The notes beneath the pieces were generated by a model that was not told where the DNA came from, did no database searches, and saw only the letters and a list, made by a program, of their open reading frames with translations. Of a stretch of 64,000 bases of DNA, positions 43,806 to 53,354 are shown piece by piece (the stretch's first letter is position 1; every line of letters begins with the position of its first letter). Origin of the DNA: Streptomyces sp. V2I9 (GTDB lineage Bacteria > Actinomycetota > Actinomycetes > Streptomycetales > Streptomycetaceae); NCBI RefSeq assembly GCF_030817475.1, contig NZ_JAUSZJ010000002.1:2037501-2101500 (forward strand). The letters are read 5' to 3'. Position numbers and translations under genes: made by a program.

Positions 43806-44204
43806 CGCCGGCTCACCACCGGCCGCTCCGCGCCTCACCGCCGCAGCCGTCACCGGCCTCGCTCTCAGCGAGATTTCCGGCTCCGAGCGGCTCAACCTCA
43901 CCTGCACACGGCATATCTGATGGCCATTCGGCCGGGGTGAGGCTTTTCCGCGTGGAGGAGGGGTGCGGGAAGGTCAAGAATCGGCAAAAAAAATGACCGC
44001 ACGTCACACACCCTCAGGTGATCATTTTCTCCGCGATCGTCCCCTCCTTCTCGACCGGATGACTGGGATGTCCCGTAGGCGGTCCGGAGCACCCTCCCGA
44101 GGAAGCACTCACTCCGCTTCACATCTCGCTGACACCTGTGTGCGACATGTGAGGATCTCATGTGCATGCGGGGTTCCACCCCGCACCACGTGCGAGGAGT
44201 GAGA
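43806..44204. other. Upstream region of the RHS toxin gene
   Basis: About 400 bp without a gene. It contains an unusually A-rich spot for this genome (eight A residues near 43984-43991), followed by GACCGCACGTCACACACC and TGATCATTTTC. The local AT content suggests the toxin promoter lies here, but I cannot name a sigma-factor consensus. Confidence 0.45.
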
Positions 44205-47200
44205 GTGACAGGCAAGTTCCTGCGGCCAGGAAGAAGACCGAACGCACCGTCCGTTCAACCCTTCCTGCCCTCCGTACAGTTGAGCCGCCTGCGTCCGGTG
44301 GCCGCGGCCGTCGCGCTGACGATGGCGTTCGAAGCCACCGTCATCGTCGGAACGGCCAACCTGGCGATGGGCGTCGAGCGTTCGGCCGCCCCTGCCGGCA
44401 AGGCCGTCGGCGCGAAGGACCTCGGGTCCCCGACCGCGGGGTCGGTGGCAGCCGCACGCCTGAAGGCGAAGATCCAGAACCGTCGGATCGAAGCGCTGGA
44501 CGTACGTACCGAGACCTCGACGGTGTACGTGAACCCGAACGGTTCGGTGACCGAGGAGGCATACGCCGGGCCGGTCCGGTTCAAGGACGACCGGGGCAAG
44601 TGGCAGGACGTCGACATCTCCTTGCAGCGGCTCGGGGACAGTTCGATCGAGGCCCGCGGACACCCCCACGGGCTGCGCCTGGCCGGCCGGAGCGCGGCCC
44701 CCAAGGGGCTGAAGAGCACCGGCAGGAAGACCGCTACGGCCGGCGTCCCCCTGGTGACGCTCGAGGGCCGGACCGGTCAGCGCATCCAGCTGGGCTGGTA
44801 CGGGGCGCTGCCCGCACCGGAGATCGAGGGCGAGGAGAACACCATCGCCCGGTACCGGGACGCCCTCCCCTCCGCGGACCTCCTGATCGAGTCGACGCGG
44901 AGCGGCTACGAGCAGTTCCTGGAGCTGAAGAATCGTTCCGCCGTGGACGCGAGCGGTGCCATCGCCTACAGCCTCACCGCCAAGGGTCTGACCGCGAAGG
45001 CGAACCCGGACGGATCGGTCTCCTTCAAGGACGCCAAGGGCAGGCCCGTGGGAACCATGCCCGCGCCCGTGATGTGGGACGCGAGGGTGGACGCGTCGTC
45101 CGGTGAGCATGAGCGCACCGCCCCGGTGGCGGTGAGGGTGGTCCAGGACGGCGACACCGTCACCTTGACTCTGACGCCGGACGCGAAGTTCCTGGCCGAC
45201 CCCTCGACGCGGTTCCCCGTGACGATCGATCCCGCGATCAGCGTAGGGGCCGGCTTCGACACCTTCGTCCAACAGGGCTACACGACCGACCAGTCGGCCT
45301 CGACGGACCTCAAGCTCGGCAACAACGGTTCCTCGCAGGTGGCCCGGTCGTTCCTCTCGTTCCCGATGAAGAACATCACGGGCAAGCAGGTCACAGCGGC
45401 GAAGCTGAACCTGTTCTCGTACCACTCCTGGTCCTGCACCCCGGCCAGCTGGGAGGTGTGGTCGACCGGATCCGCCGGTACCGGGTCGCGCTGGACCGAG
45501 CAACCGGCCTGGACGACGAAGTACGCCACCAGCACCCAGACCAAGGGCTTCTCCAGCGCCTGCAACGACGGCTGGGTGAACGCGGACGTGACCTCGCTGG
45601 CGAAGGCGTGGGCGGGGAACGGCAACGGAAGCAACCACCTGGGACTGCGGGCCACGAACGAGAGCGACCCGGCCGGCTGGAAGCGCTTCAACTCCGGCAA
45701 CGCCGCCTCCAACACCCCTTATCTGTCGGTGACCTACAACTCCGTCCCCGATCTGCCGACCCTCATAGCCCCGGCTGCCGGAGCCGCCACCAACGACACC
45801 ACCCCGACGCTCTCGGCGAAGTCCCTGGACGGTGACGGCTCGCCGGTCACCCTGAACTACGAGGTGTGGACCTCCACCGGCACCTCCGCCCTGCGCACCG
45901 GCAACAGCGCGGCGGGCGCCTCGGGCGCCCAGGCGGACTGGACGCCCACCGCACTGCCGGCCGGCTCCTACAAGTGGCGGGTGCGGGCCACCGACGGCTC
46001 CGCCACCAGCGCCTGGTCGACGTTCCGCACCCTGGTCGTGGACACCACGGCCCCTGCCGCGACCACGGTCGCCTCGGGCGACTTCCCCGCCGGACAGTGG
46101 TCCGGAACCCCGGACGGCAACGGGGACTTCGGCGGCGACTTCACCCTCGATCCCCCGGCCACGGACGTGACGTCGGTCCAGTGGCAGCTGGACGGCGGGG
46201 CGTGGCAGTCGATCGCCACCACCGGCTCGGCAGTGACGGCCGCACCGGTCTTCCGCGCGGGCAAGCACACCCTGGCGGCACGCTCCAGGGACGCCGCCGG
46301 CAATGTCTCCGCCACCACCTCGTTCACCTTCTTCGCCGGCTCGGGTGCGGCCCTGCTCTCGCCGGGCCAGGGCGACCGTCCGGCACGGCGGACCGTGCTG
46401 TCCGGGCAGGGCAAGACCTCCGACACCGGGGTGCGCTACCAGTACCGGCGCGGCGAGACCGATGCCTGGAAGGACGTCCCGCTCGCGGATGTGCGCCACC
46501 GGGCGGACAACACCGCCCTCGCCTCCTGGCCGGCCGCGGTGACCGGTGGCCTTCCCGAGGCGCTGGTGTGGAACATCACCAGCAGCCTCGCCGAGGACGG
46601 TCCCATCCACGTCCGTGCGGTCTTCACCGACGGCACCAGCACCGACGCCTCCCCCGCCACCTCGATCACCGTCGACCGGAAGGCGGGCGCAGCGCCCACC
46701 CAGGACGTCGGTCCGGGTGCCGTCAACATGCTCACCGGCGACTTCGTGCTGACCGAGACGGACACGTCGGCCTTCGGTCTGACGGCCGGCCGCACGGCTT
46801 CCTCGCGCCGGCCCTCCGAGGGCGGACAGCAGGAGGGCCAGGTGGCCATCTTCGGTCCCCAGTGGACCGCGGGCGCTGCCGCGGAGCTCTCCGCCACCGA
46901 ATCGCTGTACCTGCGCAAGACGTCGAACACCTCGGTCGCGGTGGTGGACATCGACGGCGAGGAGACCGGGTTCACCGCGACGAGCGGAGGCGGCTGGAAG
47001 CCCGAGGAGGGCGCCGAGGCCCTCACGCTGACGGGCAGCCTGACGGGCTCCTTCACCCTCAAGGACACCGAGGGAACCGTCTCCCAGTTCACCAAGATCG
47101 ATACGGCCGCCACGATCTGGCAGCTCTCCCAGAGCAGTCTCCCCACGGACAACTCCACGACCTCTCTGATCTCGGAGAAGGTCGTCGTGGGCAACGCCGT

Positions 47201-50200
47201 CCTGGCGCGCCCGAAGTACGTGATCGCCCCCACCTCGGCGGTCACCAACGCCACGTGTGCGGCGACCCCTTCCACCAAGGGCTGCCGGATCCTGGAGTAC
47301 CAGTACGCCACCACGACCACGGCGACCGGGAGCACGACGGGCGACTACGCCGGGCAGGTCGCCCGCATCCGCCTGTGGTCCACCGACCCCGGCGCGGCGA
47401 ACGCCACGGCCACGGTGGTGTCGAACTACGCGTACGACGCCTCGGGACGCCTGCGCGAGCAGTGGGACCCGCGGGTCTCCCCCGCGCTGAAGACGTACTA
47501 CACCTACGACGGCGCGGGCCGCGTGATCACCCAGACCCCGCCGGGCGAGCTGCCGTGGACCTTCTCGTACGGCAAGGCCGGCTCCAGCGCGGTCGCCGGC
47601 GACGGCATGCTGCTCTCCGTGTCCCGGCCGACCCTGAAGCCGGGCAGCAAGGACGAGACCGACGGCGGCACCTCGGCCACCTCACTGGTCTACGACGTGC
47701 CGCTCTCCGGCGACAAGGCGCCCAACCAGCTCTCCCCGGCCGAAGCCAGGACGTGGGGCCAGACGGACGCGCCGACGGACGCCACCGCCGTCTTCCCGGC
47801 CGACCAGGTGCCCACCTCGCACAACGGGAACGACCTCGGAGCCGCCGACTACGACAAGGCGACCACCACCTACACCAATGCCTCGGGCCTCCAGGTCAAC
47901 ACGGGCCTGCCCGGCCGCCACCTGACCACCACCCAGTACGACTCCTTCGGCAACGTCGTCCTGGAGCTGGGTGCCACCAACCGCGAACTCGCACTCGGCA
48001 ACGCCGACTACCAGGTCACCACACAGAGCGAACTCGGCATCCTCGCCGATTCGCCGCCGGAACGTGCCCACAAGCTGGCCACGGTCTCGGAGTTCTCCGC
48101 CGACGGCAAGCGGCTGCTGCAGCAGTACGGCCCGCTCCACCTGGTCACCCTGACCCACCAGCTCCAGGGCGACGCCGACAGCCCCACCATCACGGCCGGA
48201 ACCCAGGTGGCCGCGCGCGAGCACGCCATCACCCGGTACGACGAAGGCCGTCCCACCGATGGATCGGCCCGGGTGGCGGACCAGCCGACCACCACGGCGA
48301 CCGGAGCGTTCGTCGAGGGCTACCCGAACGACGGTGATGTCCGTACCACCACCACCCGTTACGACTGGGCCAAGGGTCTTCCCACCGCCACGGTCACGGA
48401 CCCGAACGGGCTCAAGCTGACCCGTTCCTCCGAATTCGACGCCCAGGGCCGCATCGTGAAGAACATGCAGCCCAAGTCCAACGGAGCGGACGCCGGGACG
48501 GTGGTTTCCCGTTACTGGGCCGCGGGCGGGACCGGCGACTGCGCCGGGCGCCCTGAATGGGCGGACCTGCTCTGCTCCAGCGGCCCGGCGGGCAAGATCG
48601 CCGGTGGCGGCTCGAACCCCGACGAACTGCCCACCAAGACCCTGGAGTACAACCGCCTGGGCCAGGTGGCCAAGGTCACCGAGACCGCCAACGGGGTGAC
48701 GCGCACCACGGTCACCACCTATGACGCGGCCGGGCGCGGAACGAAGAGCACGATCACGGGAGGGGTCGGCACCGCTGTACCGACGCAGACCATCACCTAC
48801 GACCCGGCCAACGGGCAGGCCGTCACCGTCTCGGACGGGGCCGGCACCGTGCGCCACGTCACCGACAGGCTGGGCCGTGAGATCTCGTACGACGACGGTG
48901 CGGGCAATGTCACGCGCACCGAGTACGACCGCCGTGACCGGGTGACGCGGAAGACCGACTCGGTTCCCTCGGAGACCACCTACAGCTACGACAGTCTGAC
49001 CGGTCTGCCGACCGGAATGCACGACTCCGCGCTCGGGAGCACGGGCGACGTCACCGCCTTCTACGACTCCGACGGTCGCCTCTACAAGCAGAAGCTGCCG
49101 TGGAACATGAGCGTCGAGTACAACCTCGACCCCACGGGGAACGAGACCTCACGCTTCTGGCACTGGGAGTCCGGCTGGACCGTCCAGGGTGAGTCGATCA
49201 GTGAGAACATCCACGGCCAGGTCGTCTCCCGCACCACCTACACGGGGGGCGGCGCGTACCAGAGCTACTCCTACGACGCGGCAGGGCGCCTGACCAAGGC
49301 CGACGACACCCAGGTCGGTGTCACCACCCATCGCGGCTACGGGTTCGACGCCAACACCAACCGAACGTCCCTGGTGACCACGGTCGACGACGTGGACGGC
49401 GGCGCACCCACCGTGACGACGACCGATTCCACGTACGACACAGCCGACAGGCTGATCGCCGCCGGTACGGTCTACGACGCCTTCGGCCGCACCACCGCCC
49501 AGCGGAGCGGAGCCCAGAACTCCTACTTCGCCAACGATCTCGTCCGCCAGATCACGGCGGGCTCCGAGCGCACCACCTGGGACCTCGACGCGGCCGGCCG
49601 GCTCGCCTCGTTCACGACCGAGAACAAGGACGACAACGGGACCTGGTCGACGGCCTCGACCAAGCGCAACCACTACGGGTCCGACGGAGACAACCCCACG
49701 TGGATCAGCGAGGGCGACAGCAGGATCACCCGGAACCTGTCGGACCTGACGGGAGACCTGATCGCCACGACCAGCGCCACCGGTGACGTGGTGCTCCAGC
49801 TCACCAACATCCACGGCGACGTGGCCACCCAGATTCCGCTGGTGGACGCCACGACTCCGGTGGTCAACAGCTACGACGAGTACGGCAACCGCCTTCCCGG
49901 CACCGACCCGGCCCGGTACGGCTGGATCGGCGCGGAGCGACGCTCCTCGGAGACGCCGAGCACCGCCACGCTGATGGGGGTCCGCCTGTACGACTCGGCC
50001 ACGGGCCGGTTCCTGTCCACCGACCGTGTCGTGGGAGGCAACGCCAGCTCCTACGACTACTGCTTCGGTGACCCGGTGAACTGCTACGACGTCAGCGGGA
50101 ACTACGCCATCGGCGGGCTCGTACCGGAAGCCGCGATCTGTGCTCTGTTCTTCCTGTGGTGCGCGGACATGATCTACGTAACCAGCTGGGCGCTCAGCGA

Positions 50201-50519
50201 GGCCAAGAAGAGGTATTCGAACGGAGCGAAGCAGAACGCCTACCGCCACTGCATCTGGCAGGCGATGCTCACCTGGTCGGTCGGGTCGAACCTGGCCAAG
50301 GCCCTGGGCAACGCGCATGAGAGGAACGCCGGCAAATCCGCGGCGGCGAAGCGCGACTCCAAGGCCGACTCCTACAACAACACGGTCGGCAGGAGTGTGG
50401 GAAGAAAGATCACTGCCTGGACCTACGGCAAGGCGAAGCAGACCGCCTGCCGGCTCTGCAAGGACAAGGTCAAGAAGCACAAGCTGAAGTCGAACGCCAA
50501 GGGGAAGACATGGGTCTGA
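44205..50519 (+). CDS. Secreted RHS/YD-repeat polymorphic toxin with DUF6973-like C-terminal domain
   Basis: About 2104 residues from GTG 44205 (GAGGAG 5 nt upstream). A signal-like segment (VAAAVALTMAFEATVIVG) is followed by an autotransporter-like beta region and a DNRLRE domain (about 45.24-45.76 kb; FVQQGYTTDQSASTDLKLGN ... WVNADVTSLAKAW). Ig/fibronectin-like repeats follow (45.76-46.7 kb), then many YD/RHS repeats (47.4-49.95 kb) that should form a cocoon. The RHS core signature is GVRLYDSATGRFLSTDRVVG ... YCFGDPVNCYDVSG. The variable tip after ~50100 has a hydrophobic helix, then NAYRHCIWQAMLTWSVG, NAHE and DSYNNTVGR, matching the NxxRHxxW / HE / NNxxG pattern of DUF6973 toxin domains. 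No clear immunity gene follows. Confidence 0.9.
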   Translation: MTGKFLRPGRRPNAPSVQPFLPSVQLSRLRPVAAAVALTMAFEATVIVGTANLAMGVERSAAPAGKAVGAKDLGSPTAGSVAAARLKAKIQNRRIEALDVRTETSTVYVNPNGSVTEEAYAGPVRFKDDRGKWQDVDISLQRLGDSSIEARGHPHGLRLAGRSAAPKGLKSTGRKTATAGVPLVTLEGRTGQRIQLGWYGALPAPEIEGEENTIARYRDALPSADLLIESTRSGYEQFLELKNRSAVDASGAIAYSLTAKGLTAKANPDGSVSFKDAKGRPVGTMPAPVMWDARVDASSGEHERTAPVAVRVVQDGDTVTLTLTPDAKFLADPSTRFPVTIDPAISVGAGFDTFVQQGYTTDQSASTDLKLGNNGSSQVARSFLSFPMKNITGKQVTAAKLNLFSYHSWSCTPASWEVWSTGSAGTGSRWTEQPAWTTKYATSTQTKGFSSACNDGWVNADVTSLAKAWAGNGNGSNHLGLRATNESDPAGWKRFNSGNAASNTPYLSVTYNSVPDLPTLIAPAAGAATNDTTPTLSAKSLDGDGSPVTLNYEVWTSTGTSALRTGNSAAGASGAQADWTPTALPAGSYKWRVRATDGSATSAWSTFRTLVVDTTAPAATTVASGDFPAGQWSGTPDGNGDFGGDFTLDPPATDVTSVQWQLDGGAWQSIATTGSAVTAAPVFRAGKHTLAARSRDAAGNVSATTSFTFFAGSGAALLSPGQGDRPARRTVLSGQGKTSDTGVRYQYRRGETDAWKDVPLADVRHRADNTALASWPAAVTGGLPEALVWNITSSLAEDGPIHVRAVFTDGTSTDASPATSITVDRKAGAAPTQDVGPGAVNMLTGDFVLTETDTSAFGLTAGRTASSRRPSEGGQQEGQVAIFGPQWTAGAAAELSATESLYLRKTSNTSVAVVDIDGEETGFTATSGGGWKPEEGAEALTLTGSLTGSFTLKDTEGTVSQFTKIDTAATIWQLSQSSLPTDNSTTSLISEKVVVGNAVLARPKYVIAPTSAVTNATCAATPSTKGCRILEYQYATTTTATGSTTGDYAGQVARIRLWSTDPGAANATATVVSNYAYDASGRLREQWDPRVSPALKTYYTYDGAGRVITQTPPGELPWTFSYGKAGSSAVAGDGMLLSVSRPTLKPGSKDETDGGTSATSLVYDVPLSGDKAPNQLSPAEARTWGQTDAPTDATAVFPADQVPTSHNGNDLGAADYDKATTTYTNASGLQVNTGLPGRHLTTTQYDSFGNVVLELGATNRELALGNADYQVTTQSELGILADSPPERAHKLATVSEFSADGKRLLQQYGPLHLVTLTHQLQGDADSPTITAGTQVAAREHAITRYDEGRPTDGSARVADQPTTTATGAFVEGYPNDGDVRTTTTRYDWAKGLPTATVTDPNGLKLTRSSEFDAQGRIVKNMQPKSNGADAGTVVSRYWAAGGTGDCAGRPEWADLLCSSGPAGKIAGGGSNPDELPTKTLEYNRLGQVAKVTETANGVTRTTVTTYDAAGRGTKSTITGGVGTAVPTQTITYDPANGQAVTVSDGAGTVRHVTDRLGREISYDDGAGNVTRTEYDRRDRVTRKTDSVPSETTYSYDSLTGLPTGMHDSALGSTGDVTAFYDSDGRLYKQKLPWNMSVEYNLDPTGNETSRFWHWESGWTVQGESISENIHGQVVSRTTYTGGGAYQSYSYDAAGRLTKADDTQVGVTTHRGYGFDANTNRTSLVTTVDDVDGGAPTVTTTDSTYDTADRLIAAGTVYDAFGRTTAQRSGAQNSYFANDLVRQITAGSERTTWDLDAAGRLASFTTENKDDNGTWSTASTKRNHYGSDGDNPTWISEGDSRITRNLSDLTGDLIATTSATGDVVLQLTNIHGDVATQIPLVDATTPVVNSYDEYGNRLPGTDPARYGWIGAERRSSETPSTATLMGVRLYDSATGRFLSTDRVVGGNASSYDYCFGDPVNCYDVSGNYAIGGLVPEAAICALFFLWCADMIYVTSWALSEAKKRYSNGAKQNAYRHCIWQAMLTWSVGSNLAKALGNAHERNAGKSAAAKRDSKADSYNNTVGRSVGRKITAWTYGKAKQTACRLCKDKVKKHKLKSNAKGKTWV

Positions 50520-50631
50520 CCCAGCGGCTGTAGCAGTTCGGTGAAAGGTGGGGCGGCGCCGGTGGCGCCGCCCCACCGCGTGTACCGGGGCCGGGGCAAC
50601 CGGCCAAGCCGGGGGGGTGGTGGAGGTGAGA

Positions 50632-50706
50632 GTCGACGGGCTGCTGACCGTCGCCCTCTTGGGGATCCGGATCAACGGTCTGGTCCCGCTGTTCGACCGA
50701 GGCTGA
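50632..50706 (+). pseudogene. DUF6584-like C-terminal fragment
   Basis: Reads VDGLLTVALLGIRINGLVPL then FDRG and stop. It aligns with the tail of the intact DUF6584 protein (GVLVGIWLYGLVSLFR): L..GI...GLV.LF. There is no start or N-terminal part. It is probably a gene remnant. Confidence 0.5.
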
Positions 50707-50710
50707 GGCG

Positions 50711-51010
50711 CGGACGCAGGTTCTGGCGGAGCGTGTGCCGCCTCCGGTCGGGACTCTCTGCTCTCCGCGACGCGCACGACCTGCCCCGGAGACTCGGGCA
50801 GCCGGCCGGCGAGAAATCTGACCCGCTCCCCGGTGGACGCCTCGTCGGCCAGCAGGTCGGCGGCGTGGCCGGGGAGTTCGTCCGCATGTCCAGCTGGATG
50901 CTCTCGACGTCGTCGGCCATCCGCGAGACGCGGCCGGTGCCGTCCCCCACGACGCACCGGTGGCGTATGCCGACGGCTTCCGGACGGGCACCGTGATGGA
51001 CGACCGCGCT
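50711..51010 (-). pseudogene. Possible decayed gene, two frames
   Basis: On the minus strand, one frame reads RVSRMADDVESIQLDM (about 50950-50890) and the next frame continues as ELPGHAADLLADEASTGERV and RFLAGRLPESPGQVVRVAES (to ~50740). Together they resemble one helical protein broken by a frameshift. Family not recognised. Confidence 0.3.
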
Positions 51011-51112
51011 GGGTGACGTCCAGCCGCCCGGCCTACGATCTCGCTCTGCGCGATGCGCTGTCGCACCAGTAGTCGGTGGCTCGCGTGCGGGCCGCAGCGG
51101 AGGAGCACGAAC

Positions 51113-51339
51113 ATGGTCGGCGGTAGGCGGAGCATCGCGGACCCGTCCACTCCCACGGGCTGGTTCGAAGTCCGGCTACAGCGGCGGGGACCAAGGCGAG
51201 CGCTTCGACGTCACGGACGGCCACGCCGCCGTCCCCGTCCATGACAGCAAGGCCGCCGCCGGTCCGGCCGTCGTCTTCTCCCCTCCCCTCCTTCGTCGCC
51301 GCGGTCAAGGGTGGCGCGTTCCCCGCCCGGTCCGTCTGA
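51113..51339 (+). pseudogene. DUF397 gene remnant with two frameshifts
   Basis: ATG 51113 has GGAGGAG upstream. The frame reads SIADPSTPTGWFE, then slips by an extra base near 51167 to KSGYSGGDQGERFDVTDG and AAVPVHDSKAAAGPAVVFSP, and slips again near 51283 to PSFVAAVKGGAFPARSV and stop at 51339. The WFKSSYSG... / VPVRDSK / GPALVFSP / FV..VK pattern is characteristic of DUF397, the small partners of XRE regulators in actinobacteria. Confidence 0.7.
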
Positions 51340-51372
51340 AGCGCGGCCCCCCGCCGTCGAGGGCGCGTCCGC

Positions 51373-52038
51373 TCAGCCCGTGCTCGCGGCGACCTCGCTG
51401 CGCAGTTGCGGCAGCCTGTCGTGCAGCACCCCTGGACAGAGCGTGTCGCCGAAGTCCTTGTGACCGTAGATGCGGCTCGGCGCGATGCCGTACTGGTGGC
51501 AGGCGTACGCGCACAGCGCCACCAGGACCTCCCACTGGGCGCTCGGTGGCTGAGCGCCGTCGTGGTACGCGCCCTCGTTGGCGATCCCGAGGCCCACGCC
51601 GTTCTGGCCCGAGGTGTGCGCGCCCATGACGAAGTCCCGTCCGCCGCGCAGCGTGCCGAGGCTCTGGTGGCGGCCCTCGGTGATCCAGCCGCCCCGGCTG
51701 ACGAGGAAGTGGTAACCGGTGTCGCTCCACCCGTTCTTGTCCATGTGCAGGTCCTGCACCCAGTGGGCGTGGCGGTGGGCCTGGGCGCGGGAGAGGTCCG
51801 AGGTGTTGGCACTGACCGTGTGGTGCACGACGATCATCGTCGGCCGCTTCCCCACCAGCGCGATCGGGCCCTGCGGCGCGCGGGCCTTCCACTGGACCGT
51901 GCTGTCGATGTCCGGTTCGACGACGTCGCGGGCGCGGGCGCGGGTGAGGGCGTGGGCCGTACCGGGGAGGGCGGCGGCGGCCAGACCACCGGCCCCGGCG
52001 AGCAGAACGTGGCGACGGGACGGAAGGGGGAGCTTCAC
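51373..52038 (-). CDS. Tat-exported PGRP-type N-acetylmuramoyl-L-alanine amidase
   Basis: 221 residues. A Tat signal (PSRRHVLLAGAGGLAAAALPG, ending near AHA) leads to a PGRP/amidase_2 domain: MIVVHHTVSANTSDLS (first zinc His), WSDTGYHFLVSRGGWITEGR, GAHTSGQNGVGLGIANEG, and YGHKDFGDTLCPG, where the last zinc ligands His and Cys and the catalytic Lys are visible. It should cleave MurNAc-L-Ala bonds outside the membrane. ATG 52038. It is followed on the same strand by decayed DNA, and lies 141 bp downstream of the GH25 muramidase gene. Confidence 0.93.
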   Translation of the reverse strand: MKLPLPSRRHVLLAGAGGLAAAALPGTAHALTRARARDVVEPDIDSTVQWKARAPQGPIALVGKRPTMIVVHHTVSANTSDLSRAQAHRHAHWVQDLHMDKNGWSDTGYHFLVSRGGWITEGRHQSLGTLRGGRDFVMGAHTSGQNGVGLGIANEGAYHDGAQPPSAQWEVLVALCAYACHQYGIAPSRIYGHKDFGDTLCPGVLHDRLPQLRSEVAASTG

Positions 52039-52179
52039 GGCTGACTCCTGGCGTGGGGGCGGCGGACCCGCTGGGGCGTTCGTCGGCGGGGTGGGGGTGG
52101 GGGTGCGGCGCGCGGGTGGTGCGGTGCGGCGGGGTGAGCCGGGGGCGGGCTCACCCGGCCGCCGCGAGAAGGCGCGCCG

Positions 52180-53064
52180 TTACGCCGTGTTGTTGGCGAG
52201 GGCCTGGAGCCGGGTCATGGTGCCGTTGAACTTGTTGCGGTCCACGTCGCCGGAGACTCCGCCGACCCGGCCGGTGGCCGTGTACTGCCAGATCGTCCAT
52301 GTGGGGAACCCACTGGGGACGTTCGGACTGGCGACGCCCCAATGGGCGATCCAGAGCGGGGACTTGGTGGACATGCCGGTCCAGCTCCCGGTGCAGGTGT
52401 TCCACCAGCTGGCCGTGGTGTAGATGACGACGTCCCGCGTGGTGCGGGCCTTGTAGGTGTTGTAGAAGTCGTTGATCCAGGTGCGCATCTGCGTGGTGGA
52501 GAGGCCGTAGCACATGGCTCCGTACGGGTTGTGCTCGATGTCCAGCACACCGGGGAGGGTCTTGCCGTCCCTGGACCAGCCACCGCCGTTGCTCGCGAAG
52601 TAGCCCGCCTGCGTCGCGCCGTTGGAGATGTCGGGGCGGGCGAAGTGGTACGCGCCCCGGATCAGGCCGGCGTTGTAGGAGCCGGTGTAGTTCGCGCTGA
52701 AGCGGCTGTCCTTGAAGCTCGTACCCTCGGTGGCCTTCATGTAGGCGAAGTCGATGCCCGCGGCCTTCACCGACCCCCAGTTGATCGCTCCCTGCCAGTG
52801 GGAGACGTCGATGCCCTGGACACCGCTGGTGTCCATCGGCGTCACGCCGCCCGCGGCCGTGGACGCGGGGCCCTGCTCGATACGGGTGCCCGCCCCCATC
52901 CACGCCTGCCCCTGCCGGACCGGCTGGTCGGGCGCGGGCGGCGCGGCGGCGGCCGGGCCCGCGCCGGTGAGGATGAGCGCGGCGGCGGCGCCGAGGGCAC
53001 CGGCTGCGGTCAGGGCCCTCCTGGATCTCTTGAGACGGCGGGACGGAGAACGGTACGCGGACAT
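52180..53064 (-). CDS. Secreted GH25 muramidase (lysozyme M1-like)
   Basis: 294 residues. A Sec signal peptide (RALTAAGALGAAAALILTGAGPAAA) precedes the GH25 barrel: GIDVSHWQGAINWGSVKAAG, DFAYMKATEGT, GLIRGAYHFARPD, LPGVLDIEHNPYG (catalytic Asp-x-Glu), VVIYTTASWW, LWIAHWG and WQYTATGRVGGVSGDVDRNKF. It hydrolyses the beta-1,4 bond between MurNAc and GlcNAc. ATG 53064 has GGAGGC 5 nt upstream; upstream in-frame ATGs fall inside the inverted repeat. It ends with TAA, rare in this genome. Confidence 0.95.
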   Translation of the reverse strand: MSAYRSPSRRLKRSRRALTAAGALGAAAALILTGAGPAAAAPPAPDQPVRQGQAWMGAGTRIEQGPASTAAGGVTPMDTSGVQGIDVSHWQGAINWGSVKAAGIDFAYMKATEGTSFKDSRFSANYTGSYNAGLIRGAYHFARPDISNGATQAGYFASNGGGWSRDGKTLPGVLDIEHNPYGAMCYGLSTTQMRTWINDFYNTYKARTTRDVVIYTTASWWNTCTGSWTGMSTKSPLWIAHWGVASPNVPSGFPTWTIWQYTATGRVGGVSGDVDRNKFNGTMTRLQALANNTA

Positions 53065-53095
53065 GGCTGCCTCCGGGCACGTGGATGGGAGAGAG

Positions 53096-53126
53096 CCATG
53101 GCCATCCGATAATCGGATGGCCATGG
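53096..53126. promoter_or_regulatory. 15-bp-arm inverted repeat upstream of the muramidase gene
   Basis: CCATGGCCATCCGAT (53096-53110), one central A, then ATCGGATGGCCATGG (53112-53126): perfect arms. It lies 32 bp upstream of ATG 53064. It can serve as an operator for a dimeric regulator or as a 5'-leader hairpin. Confidence 0.85.
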
Positions 53127-53354
53127 ACATGTCACGAGTAATGCACGGACCGGGAGAGGCGTAAAGAGGCCCTTCGGTCTAGACCTGTGTCGCCAGCCCT
53201 CACCTGCGGAAACGCTCCGGAATGGCGAGAATTTTCATTCCTGAAGGCACCCGGCGCACAGCGCGTCGAAGTCGGGCGGTGGGCCGGAGGTGGCCACCCG
53301 AGGCCGAGGTGGGGGCCGGCCCCCGGAAGGCACCGGCGCGGAGCTCGGACCGGA

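Noticed and set aside
44109..46610. Minus-strand frame opposite the RHS toxin
   Set aside because: No domain; the RHS frame on the plus strand is unambiguous.
49149..50957. Minus-strand frame covering the RHS 3' end
   Set aside because: Shadow of the RHS gene up to 50519; only the part beyond it could be a remnant and is listed separately.
51160..51180. GGTTCGAAGTCC resembling a tRNA T-arm
   Set aside because: No acceptor or anticodon arm around it; it lies inside the DUF397 remnant.
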